A DNA stretch of 6,106 nucleotides from Actinomycetes bacterium (GTDB taxonomy: Bacteria > Actinomycetota > Acidimicrobiia > Acidimicrobiales > Ilumatobacteraceae), in contig JAEZFY010000128.1 in assembly GCA_023417265.1 (NCBI GenBank), forward strand, positions 1-6,106, given 5' to 3'. Below the pieces are notes generated by a model that saw only the letters and a program-made list of their open reading frames with translations, did no database searches and was not told where the DNA came from. Positions 5,204-6,106 of this stretch are shown one piece after another. Position numbers and translations under genes: made by a program. How positions within the stretch are numbered: the first letter of the stretch is position 1; each line of letters begins with the position of its first letter.

Positions 5204-6106
5204 CTAGCGGGGCGTCACCAACGCCGCCGCGTAGGCGCCGACCGGGACGTGGCGGGCGATGAAGTCCTGCACCGCCCGGCGGGTGACGGTGGTCAGCGCC
5301 TCGTGTTTGTAGATGTAGCCGGTGAGGTTGTAGTCCGGGTGCCACGCCGCGCGCGTGAGCTCGCGGAGGAACTCGCCATTGTCGACGTACTGGTAGCGCT
5401 CGGCCACCGGCGCGTAGGCCGTGTCGAACTCGGCCTCGGTGAGCCCGTCTCCGGCGAGGTCGGCGAGCTCGGCGAGCACGGCCGCCCGGATCGCCTCCAG
5501 CCGCGACGGCGCACCGGACGCGTACACGTAGGTGATCACGACCGGGTCGGGGTCTTCGTCGACCCAACTCACCGCGTACGGCGAGTACGAGTCGCCGAAT
5601 TGCTCGCGAACCACGGCCGTCAGGCGACTCTCGATCACCGAGGTGGCGACGTCGATCAGGGCGTCGTCGGCCGGGTCGAGGCGCTCGGCCGGATGGGTGA
5701 ACAGCAGCTCGACCGAGGCGCTGTCGCCCGAGCCGGCGGCGACGGCGACGTCGACCGGCGCGGTGGGAGCGGGCGGCGTCACGTCGGCGGGCGCTTCGCG
5801 GCCGCGGTCGCCGGGCAACGTGGCGAGGTAGGCGCCGGCGAGCCGTTCGGCTTCGTCGCGGTCGACGTCGCCGGAGATCACGAACACGAAGTCGGACGCG
5901 TCGCCGAAGCGGTCGGCCCACGCGCTGCCGACACCGGCGATGTCGAGCGTGGCGAACTCGTCGGGGTCGGGCAACAGGTCGTAGTACGGCGAGTCGCCGT
6001 AGCGCGCCCGGTTGAGCGCGTCGGACCCGGCCAGCCCGGGGGCGGTCGACAGGTCGGCGACGACCGGCTGGTAGCGACGGACGACTTGGGCGAACGTGAC
6101 CGCGTC
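5204..6106 (-). CDS. M16 family metallopeptidase, C-terminal half (PqqL/pitrilysin-like), 5'-truncated by window edge
   Basis: The frame is open from the right edge to the TAG at 5204-5206, giving 300 visible residues with no start in the window; a TTG at 5974 lies inside the domain and is not the likely start. Residues 35-43 (RYGDSPYYD) and 73-98 (FVFVISGDVD, then AGAYLATLPG) are typical of the second-domain fold of M16 peptidases. VREQFGDSYSPY holds Arg167 and Tyr174 in the R-x6-Y arrangement that contacts substrate in the C-terminal half of large M16 enzymes, and the remaining helices match the PqqL-like C-terminal domain. The zinc-binding HxxEH motif would be in the missing N-terminal half, so activity cannot be judged. 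M16 enzymes degrade or process peptides; whether this one is exported cannot be seen. A Pro/Ala/Val/Thr-rich stretch at about 105-125 links two sub-parts. It lies 107 bases upstream of the ADH gene, same strand. Confidence 0.87.
   Translation of the reverse strand, partial: DAVTFAQVVRRYQPVVADLSTAPGLAGSDALNRARYGDSPYYDLLPDPDEFATLDIAGVGSAWADRFGDASDFVFVISGDVDRDEAERLAGAYLATLPGDRGREAPADVTPPAPTAPVDVAVAAGSGDSASVELLFTHPAERLDPADDALIDVATSVIESRLTAVVREQFGDSYSPYAVSWVDEDPDPVVITYVYASGAPSRLEAIRAAVLAELADLAGDGLTEAEFDTAYAPVAERYQYVDNGEFLRELTRAAWHPDYNLTGYIYKHEALTTVTRRAVQDFIARHVPVGAYAAALVTPR

Noticed and set aside
3951..5207. A 418-residue + frame opposite the alcohol dehydrogenase.
   Set aside because: It is fully antisense to a well-supported enzyme, has Asp/Val/Ala/His-rich shadow composition and no recognisable domain. 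Long antisense frames are expected from GC-biased codons.
5097..5921. An open - frame joined to the front of the alcohol dehydrogenase, suggesting a 649-residue fusion.
   Set aside because: This part is Arg-rich shadow sequence overlapping the M16 gene in another frame. The Shine-Dalgarno and family N-terminus fix the start at 5096.
1..6106. A novel multi-gene system such as defence, RNA element or mobile island.
   Set aside because: All five genes belong to known families with normal spacing, codon style is even across the window, and no integrase, toxin-antitoxin, repeat array or unexplained long gap is present.

Overview
The window comes from a high-GC bacterium, most likely an actinomycetote and possibly Acidimicrobiia. 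I infer this from the strong G/C third-position bias, the archaeal-like (type 2-like) valyl-tRNA synthetase, the Thr/Pro-rich 'TTVP' linkers on exported proteins, an alcohol dehydrogenase of the NDMA-dependent nicotinoprotein family, and apparently leaderless starts (a TAnnnT element 7-9 bases before the ATG). Taxonomy is inferred from these features only; no rRNA or marker alignment was possible.

There are five protein genes. On the + strand: the 3' two-thirds of valS (2-1741), an exported YkuD-type L,D-transpeptidase (1779-2597), and a LytR-CpsA-Psr (LCP) phosphotransferase (2645-3907). On the - strand: a zinc alcohol dehydrogenase of the Rxyl_3153-type NDMA-dependent family (3972-5096), and the C-terminal half of an M16 (PqqL/pitrilysin-like) peptidase that runs off the right edge (5204-6106). 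The LCP and ADH genes converge at 3908-3971. No intergenic gap exceeds about 110 bases. I see no tRNA, rRNA, CRISPR array, insertion sequence or phage gene.

The transpeptidase and the LCP protein form a short cell-envelope pair. The first would make or remodel 3-3 peptidoglycan cross-links or attach proteins, and the second would attach a glycopolymer to peptidoglycan. Each has its own promoter-like GGTAG element just before its ATG, so they may be separately transcribed although they lie only 47 bases apart. The ADH is probably a mycofactocin-linked oxidoreductase. It has a strong Shine-Dalgarno sequence and a GTG start. The M16 gene lies upstream of it on the same strand, separated by 107 bases that include a 7-bp GC hairpin directly after the M16 stop.

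Overall this is ordinary chromosomal housekeeping and envelope sequence. I found no convincing undescribed multi-gene system. The points most worth a second look are the non-standard active-site signature of the transpeptidase, the paired leaderless-type promoters and the mycofactocin link.
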